Below are positions 6,529-15,102 of a DNA stretch of 21,841 nt, one piece after another. Source of the stretch: PGYR01 sp040264895 (GTDB taxonomy: Bacteria; Bacteroidota; Ignavibacteria; Kapaibacteriales; UBA2268); the NCBI GenBank assembly GCA_040264895.1, contig JBDQHL010000022.1, positions 1 to 21,841 on the forward strand. Reading direction: 5' to 3'. Each line of letters opens with the position of its first letter. Within the stretch, counting starts at the first letter, position 1. The translations under genes were made by a program, and so were the position numbers. Under the pieces are notes generated by a model. That model was not told where the DNA came from and did no database searches. It was given only the letters and a program-made list of their open reading frames with translations.

Positions 6529-8526
6529 TCAATACTTAATCAATTGCTCTATCTTATGCATAAGTCTGCTATTTGGCAAAAATTGTGATTCTAAGCTGTC
6601 GGTAAAAGGTACAGGTGTGTCAAGTGAAGCAACTCTAACCACTGGTGCATCTAGTTCATGGAATAGTTCTTCTGAAATGTAAGCAGCTAATTCTGCCATT
6701 ATTCCACCAGTTATAGTGTCTTCTTGTAGTAACAATACCTTATTTGTTTTAGATATTGTCTGTTCAATTATTTTTTTATCGTAAGGAATAAGAGTTCTTA
6801 AATCAATTATTTCAATGTCGTAACCTGATTTTTCTTTTGCTTCAAGAGCCCAATGAACACCATAGCCATATGTTATTATTGATAATTCATTTCCTGAACT
6901 GACTACTTTCCCTTTTCCAAGCTCTATACTATATTCATCATCATAAATGTCTTGTCTTATCTTTCGATATAGTGCTTTATGCTCAAAGAAAAGAACTGGG
7001 TTTGGTTCTTCAATCGATGAAGTCAAAAGTCCTTTTGCATCAGAAGGTGACGATGGATAAACTATTTTCAAACCTGGTGTTTGTAAGAACCAACCTTCCG
7101 TAGATTGGGAATGAAACGGACCTGCACCCACACCTGCACCGGTTGGCATTCTTACTAGAACATCTGCTTTTTGCCCCCAACGGTAATGGAGCTTAGCAAA
7201 ATTATTTACTATTTGGTTAAAGCCACAAGTAACAAAATCAGAAAATTGCATTTCAACTATTGGTTTATATCCCTCAACTGATAAGCCAAGTGCTGCACCA
7301 AGTACACCTGATTCTATAATAGGAGTATTTCTAACTCTATCACTACCAAACTTTTCTAAGAATCCTTTTGTTACTTTAAATACACCACCGTATTCAGCTA
7401 TGTCCTGCCCCATTAATAGTACTCTTTCGTCTCGTTCCATTGCTTGATAAAGTGAGTCCGATATTGCCTCAATAAAACGTTTCTCAGACTGATTTTCAGT
7501 TTTGATAGTTATTGGATTATAATCTTGAGCATAGTAAACATCATTTATCTCTTCTTCCTCATTGGCTATTATATCAGCCTCTCCGAATGCTTTGTCAATT
7601 GCTTCTTCTATATTAGATTTATAATCTTCTTTGATTGCTTCAATTTCATTTTGAGAAAGCAATTTTTTCTCAATTAAATAACCCTCGTAATTAACTACTG
7701 GATCTTTCTTACCCCACTCATCGAATAGCTTATCTGGTATATATTTAGTACCAGAAGATTCCTCGTGTCCCCTCATTCTGAATGTTTTACACTCTAATAT
7801 AAATGGTTTCGGATCCTTTCGCATATTATTACTAATACGCTTCATTGTATCATATACTTCTAGTATATTATTACCATCTATTTTTTCAGCTTCAATTCCA
7901 TAACCTACACCCTTACTCACAAAGTCGTCTATAGCAAACTGTTCGCTACTTGGAGTAGAAAGTCCATAACCATTATTTTCTATAAGAAAGATAACTGGTA
8001 AATCCCATACGGCAGCTAAATTGAGAGCTTCATGAAATTCACCTTCGCTCGATCCACCATCTCCAGTAAATACTAAAGTAGATTTTTTTTCTTTTTTTAA
8101 TTGTTTGGCTAAAGCTATACCGTTTGCAACACTTAGCTGAGGACCCAGGTGAGATATCATCCCAATTATTTTATCCTCAATGCTACCAAAATGAAAAGAT
8201 CTGTCTCTTCCCTTTGTGTAGCCACTGGCTTTACCTTGGAATTGGGCAAAAAGTTTTGATAATGGTAAATTTCTTCCAGTAAAGACACCAAGGTTTCTAT
8301 GCATAGGTAAGATAAACTCATCACCCTTCATAGCATAAGTTGCACCACAAGATATAGCTTCTTGGCCTATTCCCGAAAACCACTTTGATATTTTGTTCTG
8401 ACGAAGAAGAAGAATCATCTTCTCTTCAATCATCCTTGGTAATAAAATTCTTTTGTAAAGCTCAATTTTATCTTTTTTACTGACTTTATATTTATCATAG
8501 TCAAATACAGATTTACTATTTGGCAT
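6529..8526 (-). CDS. Fused 2-oxoacid dehydrogenase E1 alpha/beta subunit
   Basis: The thiamine-diphosphate-dependent E1 component, with alpha and beta subunits in one 665-residue chain. It decarboxylates a 2-oxo acid and passes the acyl group to the lipoyl domain of E2. Residues about 20-330 are the alpha part: the TPP/Mg motif begins GDGGSSEGEFHEA (GDG at 155-157) and ends with ENN (183-185), and RGHEESSG follows later. Residues about 348-665 are the beta part: LLMGQDIAEYGGVFKVTKGF, NTPIIESGVLGAALGL, and RMPTGAGVGAGPFHSQSTEG. This fused architecture is common in Bacteroidota relatives and is usually annotated as branched-chain 2-oxoacid dehydrogenase, but sequence by eye does not separate that from pyruvate dehydrogenase. 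E2 and E3 genes are not in the window. It lies 45 bases downstream of the transglycosylase gene on the same strand. Confidence 0.92.
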   Translation of the reverse strand: MPNSKSVFDYDKYKVSKKDKIELYKRILLPRMIEEKMILLLRQNKISKWFSGIGQEAISCGATYAMKGDEFILPMHRNLGVFTGRNLPLSKLFAQFQGKASGYTKGRDRSFHFGSIEDKIIGMISHLGPQLSVANGIALAKQLKKEKKSTLVFTGDGGSSEGEFHEALNLAAVWDLPVIFLIENNGYGLSTPSSEQFAIDDFVSKGVGYGIEAEKIDGNNILEVYDTMKRISNNMRKDPKPFILECKTFRMRGHEESSGTKYIPDKLFDEWGKKDPVVNYEGYLIEKKLLSQNEIEAIKEDYKSNIEEAIDKAFGEADIIANEEEEINDVYYAQDYNPITIKTENQSEKRFIEAISDSLYQAMERDERVLLMGQDIAEYGGVFKVTKGFLEKFGSDRVRNTPIIESGVLGAALGLSVEGYKPIVEMQFSDFVTCGFNQIVNNFAKLHYRWGQKADVLVRMPTGAGVGAGPFHSQSTEGWFLQTPGLKIVYPSSPSDAKGLLTSSIEEPNPVLFFEHKALYRKIRQDIYDDEYSIELGKGKVVSSGNELSIITYGYGVHWALEAKEKSGYDIEIIDLRTLIPYDKKIIEQTISKTNKVLLLQEDTITGGIMAELAAYISEELFHELDAPVVRVASLDTPVPFTDSLESQFLPNSRLMHKIEQLIKY

Positions 8527-8571
8527 TGTTTCTATTTCTTTGGTAAGTTTTAGGTGTAGATATATACATGA

Positions 8572-9489
8572 TTATGAGTTTATCAACTCACTTAATTTCA
8601 GAACTGCATTAACATAAGCGGTACTATGATTATAATGCCAAACAGCTTTTCTCTGTTTTTTCAAAGTTTTACCCCAACCATTTTCATTCAAATAATTAGC
8701 AACACTGAAAATGGCATCATCTTTGTCAAACAAATTAATTAAACCATCACCATTGCCATCTACTGCCCATGAGTTATAACTAGAGGGAAGAAATTGAGAC
8801 ATACCAAATGCACCTGCCCAAGATCCTTCAATCTCAGTTATAGGTATTGGAGAATTTTTATCCAATTCCTCTAGAGCAACTATTTGCTCCATAGCCCAGT
8901 CAGATTTATATTCGGAACGTTTCTTCAATTTACTTAAATATTTTTCTAACTCTTCAGAGTCATCACTGTATGTTTCTTTCAACATTTTTGAGTTTAATTC
9001 ATAGTACTTTTCTTGATTTGCTAATGCAGTAGAAAGAAACACACTCACAATATTATTGTAACCTAAGTAGCCACCATGTCTTGTTTCTACATATAGTATA
9101 GATGTAATTACTTCCTTAGGAACTCCATATTCCTTCTCTGCAGCTTCCAATTGTTCTAAGTTTTCAGACAAGAATTGCTTAGATTTACGAGCAGCCCTTG
9201 AGTTATAATGACTGCTATAATCAGGAGCCTTACCGGTACCAACTACATTTATCTTTACAAATTTTTCGTTAAACTTAACATTTGTATCATTTATTAAATT
9301 CTCTACAAAAGAAGAGTCGACACCTTCAGCGATTAATTTTTCTTTTAATGGCTCAAATACCTCTTTGTTGGAAGTATTACTATTAGAAGATGAATAGGAT
9401 ATTCTAACAGAGCTTAAAACAAAAAAGCTGAATAGAAGAATAGTTACAGTTGATATAGATACTTTATTATATCTTAAATTGAAATTCAT
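8572..9489 (-). CDS. MltB-like lytic murein transglycosylase
   Basis: A cell-envelope enzyme that cleaves peptidoglycan glycan strands with formation of a 1,6-anhydro end (SLT_2/GH103 type). An N-terminal hydrophobic segment (VSISTVTILLFSFFVLSS) serves as signal peptide or anchor; there is no lipobox. The catalytic region has YGVPKEVITSILYVETRHGG, whose Glu in VETRHGG corresponds to the catalytic acid of MltB. The family hallmark follows: GSWAGAFGMSQFLPSSY and VDGNGDGLINLFDKDDAI, then ANYLNENGWGK. From the chosen start it has 305 residues, similar to the MltB catalytic core. I chose the ATG at 9487-9489 because GAGGA lies six bases before it; an in-frame ATG at 9499-9501 adds four residues. 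It sits downstream of the dnaA terminator, so it likely has its own promoter in 9490-9602. Confidence 0.9.
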   Translation of the reverse strand: MNFNLRYNKVSISTVTILLFSFFVLSSVRISYSSSNSNTSNKEVFEPLKEKLIAEGVDSSFVENLINDTNVKFNEKFVKINVVGTGKAPDYSSHYNSRAARKSKQFLSENLEQLEAAEKEYGVPKEVITSILYVETRHGGYLGYNNIVSVFLSTALANQEKYYELNSKMLKETYSDDSEELEKYLSKLKKRSEYKSDWAMEQIVALEELDKNSPIPITEIEGSWAGAFGMSQFLPSSYNSWAVDGNGDGLINLFDKDDAIFSVANYLNENGWGKTLKKQRKAVWHYNHSTAYVNAVLKLSELINS

Positions 9490-9602
9490 ATTTTTCCTCA
9501 TTATGCTACAAGAAATTTAAGAAATTTTATTCAATTTGCTAAATATTTTTTTAAAGTCTTTAATAATATAACTAATATCTAAGAAAATTGTTTCAATACA
9601 AC

Positions 9603-9629
9603 AAACCCCTTGCAAATTGCAAGGGGTTT
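9603..9629 (-). terminator. Hairpin terminator after dnaA
   Basis: A perfect inverted repeat, AAACCCCTTGCAA and its complement around a single central base, located 38 bases beyond the dnaA stop. As RNA it gives an 11-pair stem with a five-base loop. On the minus strand it is followed by a T-rich stretch (GGGGTTTGTTGTATT), as expected of an intrinsic terminator. It separates dnaA from the transglycosylase gene. Confidence 0.85.
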
Positions 9630-9666
9630 ATGTTAGGTATTATTCTTTTTATTAGCCGCTACTTAA

Positions 9667-11145
9667 TCATTTTTTAAGTTGGCTCATTATTTTTTCATAT
9701 TCGGCTTTTACGTGTTTATCCGTTTCCAGATAATTATCAATTGCTCTGCAAGAATGCAACACAGTAGAGTGATCACGACCTCCGAAATGCGCTCCTATAC
9801 TTTTTAGTGACAAATTTGTCAACTTTTTAGAAATCTGCATACACATTTGTCTAGAAAGAGCTATTTCGTGTTTTCTTGATTTTGACTCAATCACATCAAT
9901 TGGAATATTATAGAAATTAGAAACTGACTTCTTGATATCATCCATTGTGATTTCACGGTTTTCCAACTTAGCAACACCAACTACAACTTCTTTTGCTAGG
10001 TCAACACTGATATCTTTTTTATCAAGTGTAACTTTAGCAATTAGTCCTATCAAGCTACCTTCTAATTCTCTTACGCTTGAAGTCACATTTTCTGCAATGT
10101 ACTCTAATACATCGTCAGGAAGCTCCACGCCTTCGTTTAGTGATTTTTCTCTAAGTATAGCAATTCTTGTTTCCAAATCCGGTTTCTGAACATCTACTGT
10201 TAGCCCCCACTGAAAACGAGAGATTAATCTTTCATCAACCCCTGCTAAATCTTTTGGTGGTTTATCAGATGCTAAAATAATTTGCTTACCGCTCTGGTGA
10301 AGTGCATTGAACGTATGGAAGAAATTATCTTGTGTTTTTTCCTTACTACTAAAGAATTGAATATCATCGACAATTAATACATCTACCCCACGGTAGAATT
10401 CAACAAAATCATTGACAGTTCTGTTTTGAATAGAGCTTATGAACTCCATAGTAAACTTATCACTTGAAGTATATCTTACTTTCTTGCTTGGATTATTCTT
10501 GATAATTTCATTTCCAATCGCCTGAGTTAAGTGTGTTTTACCTAAACCTGTTTTACCATATATAAACAATGGGTTGAAACTAGTTCCACCTGGCTTTTTA
10601 GCTATAGCTTCTGCCGCTGAATGAGCTAGTTGATTGCTGTCTCCAACAACAAAATTATCAAAATGATACCTTGGGTTTAAACCCGTCAGGAATTCTTTCT
10701 CATTGTTATTTTGTTCAGCAAAATTAATTGCCCCTTGTGAGCCATTACTATTTCTAAATGCTGGAACTCTGATAGTTCTACTTTCTAGTGAGTCATCATC
10801 ATTTTTCTTTATAACTACTTCGTATTGTAGTTTTACTTTTGAGCCAAGGACCCGTGTCAGTGAATTTCTCAATAGATCATAATAATGTTCTTCGATCCAT
10901 TCATAAAGAAACTGGCTAGGTACTTGAACAATCAGACTATCACCTTCTATTCTTAAGGGAACTATTGGTTTAAACCACGAATTGAAAGCTTGTTCGTTTA
11001 TGTTGTCTTTTATTATCTCAACACATTCATCCCATTTCAACTTTGCTTTCTCATCTCTTTTCAGAGGAGATTTTCTACTCTTAGCTTTGTTCTTCGTTGA
11101 ATCCTTTTCGGGGAATAATGCAAATTTGTCTTTATGATTTACCAC
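9667..11145 (-). CDS. dnaA: Chromosomal replication initiator protein DnaA
   Basis: DnaA is the AAA+ ATPase that binds DnaA boxes, melts the origin and loads the helicase. The 492-residue protein contains all domains. Domain I is about 36-105 (WDECVEIIKDNINEQAFNSW). A low-complexity linker rich in Asn and Gln runs to about 155. The AAA+ domain has Walker A GKTGLGKTHL (197-206), Walker B LIVDDIQFF (257-265) and sensor segment DERLISRFQWGL. Domain IV is a helix-turn-helix with the signature IGAHFGGRDHSTVLHSCRAI near the C-terminus. The N-terminus carries about 35 Lys-rich residues before domain I, somewhat longer than in many relatives. The start is GTG (11143-11145) preceded by AGGTG five bases away; no later ATG fits before domain I. 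It is transcribed away from the box-containing region upstream. Confidence 0.98.
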   Translation of the reverse strand: MVNHKDKFALFPEKDSTKNKAKSRKSPLKRDEKAKLKWDECVEIIKDNINEQAFNSWFKPIVPLRIEGDSLIVQVPSQFLYEWIEEHYYDLLRNSLTRVLGSKVKLQYEVVIKKNDDDSLESRTIRVPAFRNSNGSQGAINFAEQNNNEKEFLTGLNPRYHFDNFVVGDSNQLAHSAAEAIAKKPGGTSFNPLFIYGKTGLGKTHLTQAIGNEIIKNNPSKKVRYTSSDKFTMEFISSIQNRTVNDFVEFYRGVDVLIVDDIQFFSSKEKTQDNFFHTFNALHQSGKQIILASDKPPKDLAGVDERLISRFQWGLTVDVQKPDLETRIAILREKSLNEGVELPDDVLEYIAENVTSSVRELEGSLIGLIAKVTLDKKDISVDLAKEVVVGVAKLENREITMDDIKKSVSNFYNIPIDVIESKSRKHEIALSRQMCMQISKKLTNLSLKSIGAHFGGRDHSTVLHSCRAIDNYLETDKHVKAEYEKIMSQLKK

Positions 11146-11600
11146 GTGTACACCTGTTTAACTTTTATTTGATTTAATAAAATTATTTTGCTATATTTTC
11201 TGCTTCGATTTCTGAATATTGTGGAATTAAAATACTCAGATTTCAATTATGACTATAATCCTAAATTTGTGATTTTTGGTGTAAAACACAAGTGATTTAT
11301 TTTCATTTTTTTTTCTTAAATATTTGCATTTTTCAAAAGCTAAAAATATCAATGAGTTAAGCCAATTATAATTTCAATTTATCATAAATAATTAGAACTT
11401 CTCTGTATGTATCTTAATTAACAATAGTTTACATTGGCAAACTCTGAACCTAAAATATTTCAAAATTCTCCTAAGTTTGTTGATAATTAGGGGGAAGTAG
11501 TTTTCAACATGAAAGTTTTCCACAAGCTTAGTTTTTGATTACAATAAATTCTTTTACTATCATGCGGAACTAAATATGCACTTCATTTGTTATTAAATAT
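11146..11600. other. Probable chromosomal replication origin (oriC), gene-free region
   Basis: A 455-base stretch without genes between divergently transcribed dnaA and the surface-protein gene. It is strongly AT-rich, with a long T-rich run at 11294-11334 that would suit a DNA unwinding element. It holds the DnaA-box cluster listed separately, plus a weaker candidate (TGTGGAATT at 11220-11228). Gene orientation switches from minus to plus across it. Position next to dnaA, boxes, AT-richness and strand switch together support an origin; promoters for dnaA and the gene at 11601 must also lie here. Confidence 0.75.
11478..11524. promoter_or_regulatory. Cluster of three DnaA-box-like sites
   Basis: Three 9-mers close to the consensus TTATCCACA lie within 47 bases: TTATCAACA on the minus strand (11478-11486), TTTTCAACA on the plus strand (11501-11509) and TTTTCCACA on the plus strand (11516-11524). 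Each differs from the consensus at one or two positions. They are likely DnaA binding sites for origin firing and could also control dnaA transcription. Confidence 0.75.
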
Positions 11601-13976
11601 ATGAAAAAAAGAAATTCAATAGCTTTAATATTAATTATTATACTTTCATCCATTTCAATTTATTCCCAAACAATAAATAAATGGGAGAAGGTTGATATAC
11701 CAGATAGAATATCACAAAGATCATATCTGGATGTATTTTTTCTACCAGAAGACCCAAATTATGGATGGATTTGTGGTTTTGATAGCCAAGTTTCACTTAC
11801 CACTGATGGTGGTGAAACTTGGAAAACAGTAAAAGTGGATGGAAATCAGAATCAATTAGAAAGCATTCATTTCCCAACAAAAGATATTGGTTACACTTCT
11901 GGTCATGTATTGATTCGTCTTGGTATGTTTGCAGGTATATTCAAATCTACTGATGGTGGAAATAGTTGGTCGAATATTACTCCTGATGTTCCAATTACAA
12001 TAGATTTTTGGGGAACTTATTTTTATGATGAGAACAATGGTGTAATTGCTGGTAATGAAGGTTGCGGTTCCATACATATATATAAAACAACAGATGGCGG
12101 ACAAAATTGGACTAAATATTTAGATTCAGTTGACACAGGTACAAAACTATCTGATATTTGGGTTGATGATGAAACCGGTATAGGACAAGCGATATCTTCT
12201 GGATATGTTTGGAGAACCACTGACTTTGGATTTACTTGGGATGTAGAATTTACAACAGGTGATATAGACTGGGCTGAAGAATTATCATTTTTTAACAACT
12301 CATTTACCATACCAATTCACAAAGGATGCCAAGGAGGTACAGGTAATTTAGGAGAAATTATTTTCACTTCTGATAGAGGTAATACACTAAATATATTCAA
12401 AGTACCAGGTAATAATCCGATGTATGGTTCTTTCACACTTAGTGACTCAGTGGGTTGGGCTTGTGGTTTATATAGAGCTATTTACAAAACGGAAGATGCT
12501 GGTAATAGTTGGGAGCTAGTCAACTGTGGGGTAGAAGGCAGCTTAGATGACATATACTTTATTGATGATACGACAGCTTGGGTAGTTGGTGACAATGTAT
12601 ACAAATCAGCAATAGTTCCTACAGGTGATGTGCTTGTTAATATTGATAGTATTGATGTTTGTGGTGATAGAGAGTTCATACTCGAAGTTGACTCTACTCG
12701 TGATTACAACTATTATGAATGGAATACTGGTGATAGAACAAAATCGAAATCAATAAGTGAAGTTGATACTTTTAGAATTATGGCCTATGATGATAGTTGT
12801 TCAGTAAGGTATTACTATGAATATTATGTTAACTACTTGGAAGTAATCGAGCCAGTTATACAGGTAGATGATAGAAGTAGTTACTGTGTTGGTGATACTG
12901 TTATACTAATTTCTGGAAGAAGTGACATAGACTTAGAATGGAGTACTGGGGAAGTAAAAGATTCTATAATAGTTACCGAGCCAGGTACATATTATTTGAT
13001 GTACAATAATGAAAATGGTTGTAGTACTATTGATTCAATAAATATAGATTTCGCTGAACTACCTAATCCATCAATCTTTAGTAATGGAGATAATAATTTC
13101 TGCATAGGAGATTCCATAGAGTTGAGCGCTGACAAAGAATACAGATCTTACGTTTGGGTAAATTCAAGTGGTGATACTCTATCTAATGATAGAAGTATTG
13201 TGGTTAAAGAAGATGATGAGTACAGATTATTAGTTACTAATGAATTTGGATGTGAGAATCTTACCTCTACTTTTTCAGTAGATGTCCGAAATGACACTAA
13301 TCAACTTTATGTTAAATATCACTTAGACTCTGCTTTCGTTTTAGATACGAATGTTTTAACTAATAGTATATGTGGAACTATGATGGTGTACAATATATCA
13401 TGGTCAGAGCATATTCTATTCAGTGTTTACTTAGAAAATAAATATTATTTTTCACCACCTCAAAGTCAATTCCCTTTAGTCATTGCTCCACAAGATTCTG
13501 TAGAACTTGAATTTTGTTTCAGAGGTGATAGTATTGGTGACTTTAGAGATTTAGTTACTATTGAAGATTTATGTTCTCCGCACTTGTTTAATATTGAAAG
13601 CCACACTGAAGGGTTCGATATGAATGGGATTACACGTTGTGTAGTAGAGTGGAGATTCAGAGCCATTGAGCTATCGGATGATTATGTTTATGAAAGTTCA
13701 TCTCTCTACCCAAATCCTTCTGCAGGTAAGATTAGTTTAGACTATATGGAGTTTGGGATGGATGAAGACGGTAAAACAGAATTGTATTTATATGGTAGTA
13801 ATGGTGAGTATATAGATAAATTTCAAAAATATGTAGATGAGCAAACATATCATACTAATGGTACCTTAACAAAAGGTAGATTTGAATTAGATATAAATGT
13901 AAGACAAGGTATTTATTTTATTCAGGAAAAACATAAAAGTAAAACAAATATAAAACCTATTGTAATTATGAACTAA
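11601..13976 (+). CDS. Type IX-secreted surface protein with YCF48 and Ig-like repeats
   Basis: A 791-residue exported protein. Residues 1-22 are a signal peptide. Residues about 30-335 form a YCF48/BNR-type beta-propeller, shown by repeated blades with Thr-x-Asp-Gly-Gly-x-x-Trp (TTDGGETWKTV, STDGGNSWSNI, TTDGGQNWTKY) and degenerate copies (TTDFGFTWDV, TEDAGNSWELV). Residues about 345-560 contain three Ig-like repeats with matching cores (YYEWNTGD, LEWSTGE, YVWVNSSGD) and paired cysteines (CVGDTVIL, CIGDSIEL). The C-terminus from about 700 is a type IX secretion sorting domain (SSLYPNPSAGKISLDY, ending in a GIYFIQE strand). It is thus secreted across the outer membrane and probably surface-attached. 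Its ligand is unknown; the beta-propeller and Ig-like modules suggest binding or adhesion rather than catalysis. It is the first plus-strand gene right of the origin. Confidence 0.88.
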   Translation: MKKRNSIALILIIILSSISIYSQTINKWEKVDIPDRISQRSYLDVFFLPEDPNYGWICGFDSQVSLTTDGGETWKTVKVDGNQNQLESIHFPTKDIGYTSGHVLIRLGMFAGIFKSTDGGNSWSNITPDVPITIDFWGTYFYDENNGVIAGNEGCGSIHIYKTTDGGQNWTKYLDSVDTGTKLSDIWVDDETGIGQAISSGYVWRTTDFGFTWDVEFTTGDIDWAEELSFFNNSFTIPIHKGCQGGTGNLGEIIFTSDRGNTLNIFKVPGNNPMYGSFTLSDSVGWACGLYRAIYKTEDAGNSWELVNCGVEGSLDDIYFIDDTTAWVVGDNVYKSAIVPTGDVLVNIDSIDVCGDREFILEVDSTRDYNYYEWNTGDRTKSKSISEVDTFRIMAYDDSCSVRYYYEYYVNYLEVIEPVIQVDDRSSYCVGDTVILISGRSDIDLEWSTGEVKDSIIVTEPGTYYLMYNNENGCSTIDSINIDFAELPNPSIFSNGDNNFCIGDSIELSADKEYRSYVWVNSSGDTLSNDRSIVVKEDDEYRLLVTNEFGCENLTSTFSVDVRNDTNQLYVKYHLDSAFVLDTNVLTNSICGTMMVYNISWSEHILFSVYLENKYYFSPPQSQFPLVIAPQDSVELEFCFRGDSIGDFRDLVTIEDLCSPHLFNIESHTEGFDMNGITRCVVEWRFRAIELSDDYVYESSSLYPNPSAGKISLDYMEFGMDEDGKTELYLYGSNGEYIDKFQKYVDEQTYHTNGTLTKGRFELDINVRQGIYFIQEKHKSKTNIKPIVIMN

Positions 13977-13992
13977 GTAGTTAATTTTGAGA

Positions 13993-15102
13993 ATGAATAA
14001 AAACTACGACGTTATAATTATTTGCTTTAGCAATCCTACCCTGGATGCAAGAGCAATTAACATGACCAAGACATTACTAAAGTATGAAAGAAGTGTTGCA
14101 TTGGTTACTCCAATTTTTGATAGTATTCCTGGCTATATAGAGAAGGATGATTATTTCGCTTGTAAAATAAATTTAGATCAACCTACACACAAATCACAAT
14201 CAGAGTTTACTAAGGCTGTTAAGAAATTAAATTTTGATGCTAAGTTTGTTTTAGCATCAGACTTTTACTCACTACCCGCAGGTAAATCTATTAAATTAAA
14301 AAGAAATGCAAGTTTGATTTATGATTCGAGAGAAATCTATTCACAACTCAATTCGCTCAAAGATAGACATATTGCTAAAAAAATTCTCGAAATTAGAGAG
14401 AAATACTTAGTTTCTTTTGTTGATAAAATGATAGTTACAGCAGAGGAAGATGAAATATATTTAAAAAAACATTTCAGACATAGTAAAAATTATACGGTCA
14501 TTAAGAACTTACCTCCCGAGACTAATTTAGAAAAAAACGATAGCTTGAGAATTAAATTCAATATAAATAAGAGTAAACTTGTATTACTATATCAGGGTTG
14601 GGTATTAGAAGGAAGAGGGCTTGACATTTTGATTGATACTGTTAAAAATTTAGACAACTCTGAATTAGTAATAATTGGAGATGGGAATTACTTAAGTCAA
14701 TTAAAGTCAACTACTTCTGAAAAAAATATAAATAATGTTCACTTCACTGGATTTATCCCTTACAATGAGCTAGCTAGTTATACTGTATCTGCAGATATTG
14801 GTTTTGTACTATTCGAAAGTAATAGTATATCATATCAGAATGCATTGCCAAATAAACTATTCGAGTTAATACAAGCAGAAATACCTGTAATTACTTCTAA
14901 TCAGAAGACTATTAGTAAAGTTGTAGATAATCACGAAATTGGAATTACTCTAAAACAAATAGATAAGGAGTCAATTATTGATGCCTTAGGAGAAATGAGT
15001 AATATAGAAGCACGTAAACTATACGTTAGCAATATTCAAAAAATAAAGAAACAATATTCATATGAAACTCAAGAAGTTAAAATACTAAAGGTGTTTAGTT
15101 GA
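13993..15102 (+). CDS. GT-B fold glycosyltransferase (group 1/GT4-like)
   Basis: A cytoplasmic glycosyltransferase of about 369 residues. The N-terminal Rossmann half starts with a strand (YDVIIICFSNPTLDARAINM), then has IYDSREIY, the acceptor-side region. The C-terminal half binds the nucleotide sugar: LLYQGWVLEGRGLDILI, LVIIGDGNYLSQL, VHFTGFIPYNELASY and the donor-site motif LPNKLFELIQAEIPVI, in which the conserved Glu contacts the sugar nucleotide. Its donor and acceptor sugars cannot be read from sequence. I chose the ATG at 13993; a TTG two codons upstream is also in frame. It begins 16 bases after the surface-protein gene, and its TGA overlaps the next start. It may glycosylate a surface component, but no other polysaccharide genes are nearby. 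Confidence 0.88.
   Translation: MNKNYDVIIICFSNPTLDARAINMTKTLLKYERSVALVTPIFDSIPGYIEKDDYFACKINLDQPTHKSQSEFTKAVKKLNFDAKFVLASDFYSLPAGKSIKLKRNASLIYDSREIYSQLNSLKDRHIAKKILEIREKYLVSFVDKMIVTAEEDEIYLKKHFRHSKNYTVIKNLPPETNLEKNDSLRIKFNINKSKLVLLYQGWVLEGRGLDILIDTVKNLDNSELVIIGDGNYLSQLKSTTSEKNINNVHFTGFIPYNELASYTVSADIGFVLFESNSISYQNALPNKLFELIQAEIPVITSNQKTISKVVDNHEIGITLKQIDKESIIDALGEMSNIEARKLYVSNIQKIKKQYSYETQEVKILKVFS

Noticed and set aside
9502..9602. Promoter for the transglycosylase gene (TTG and TATATT elements)
   Set aside because: The DNA is so AT-rich that such elements occur by chance, and the spacing is longer than usual for either promoter type, so no site is claimed.
11220..11228. Fourth DnaA box (TGTGGAATT)
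   Set aside because: It differs from the consensus at two positions in the outer half and lies 250 bases from the cluster, so it is mentioned only as a weak candidate.
11856..12310. Two overlapping minus-strand ORFs inside the surface-protein gene
   Set aside because: They are antisense to clear YCF48 repeats and have no recognisable domain or ribosome-binding site.
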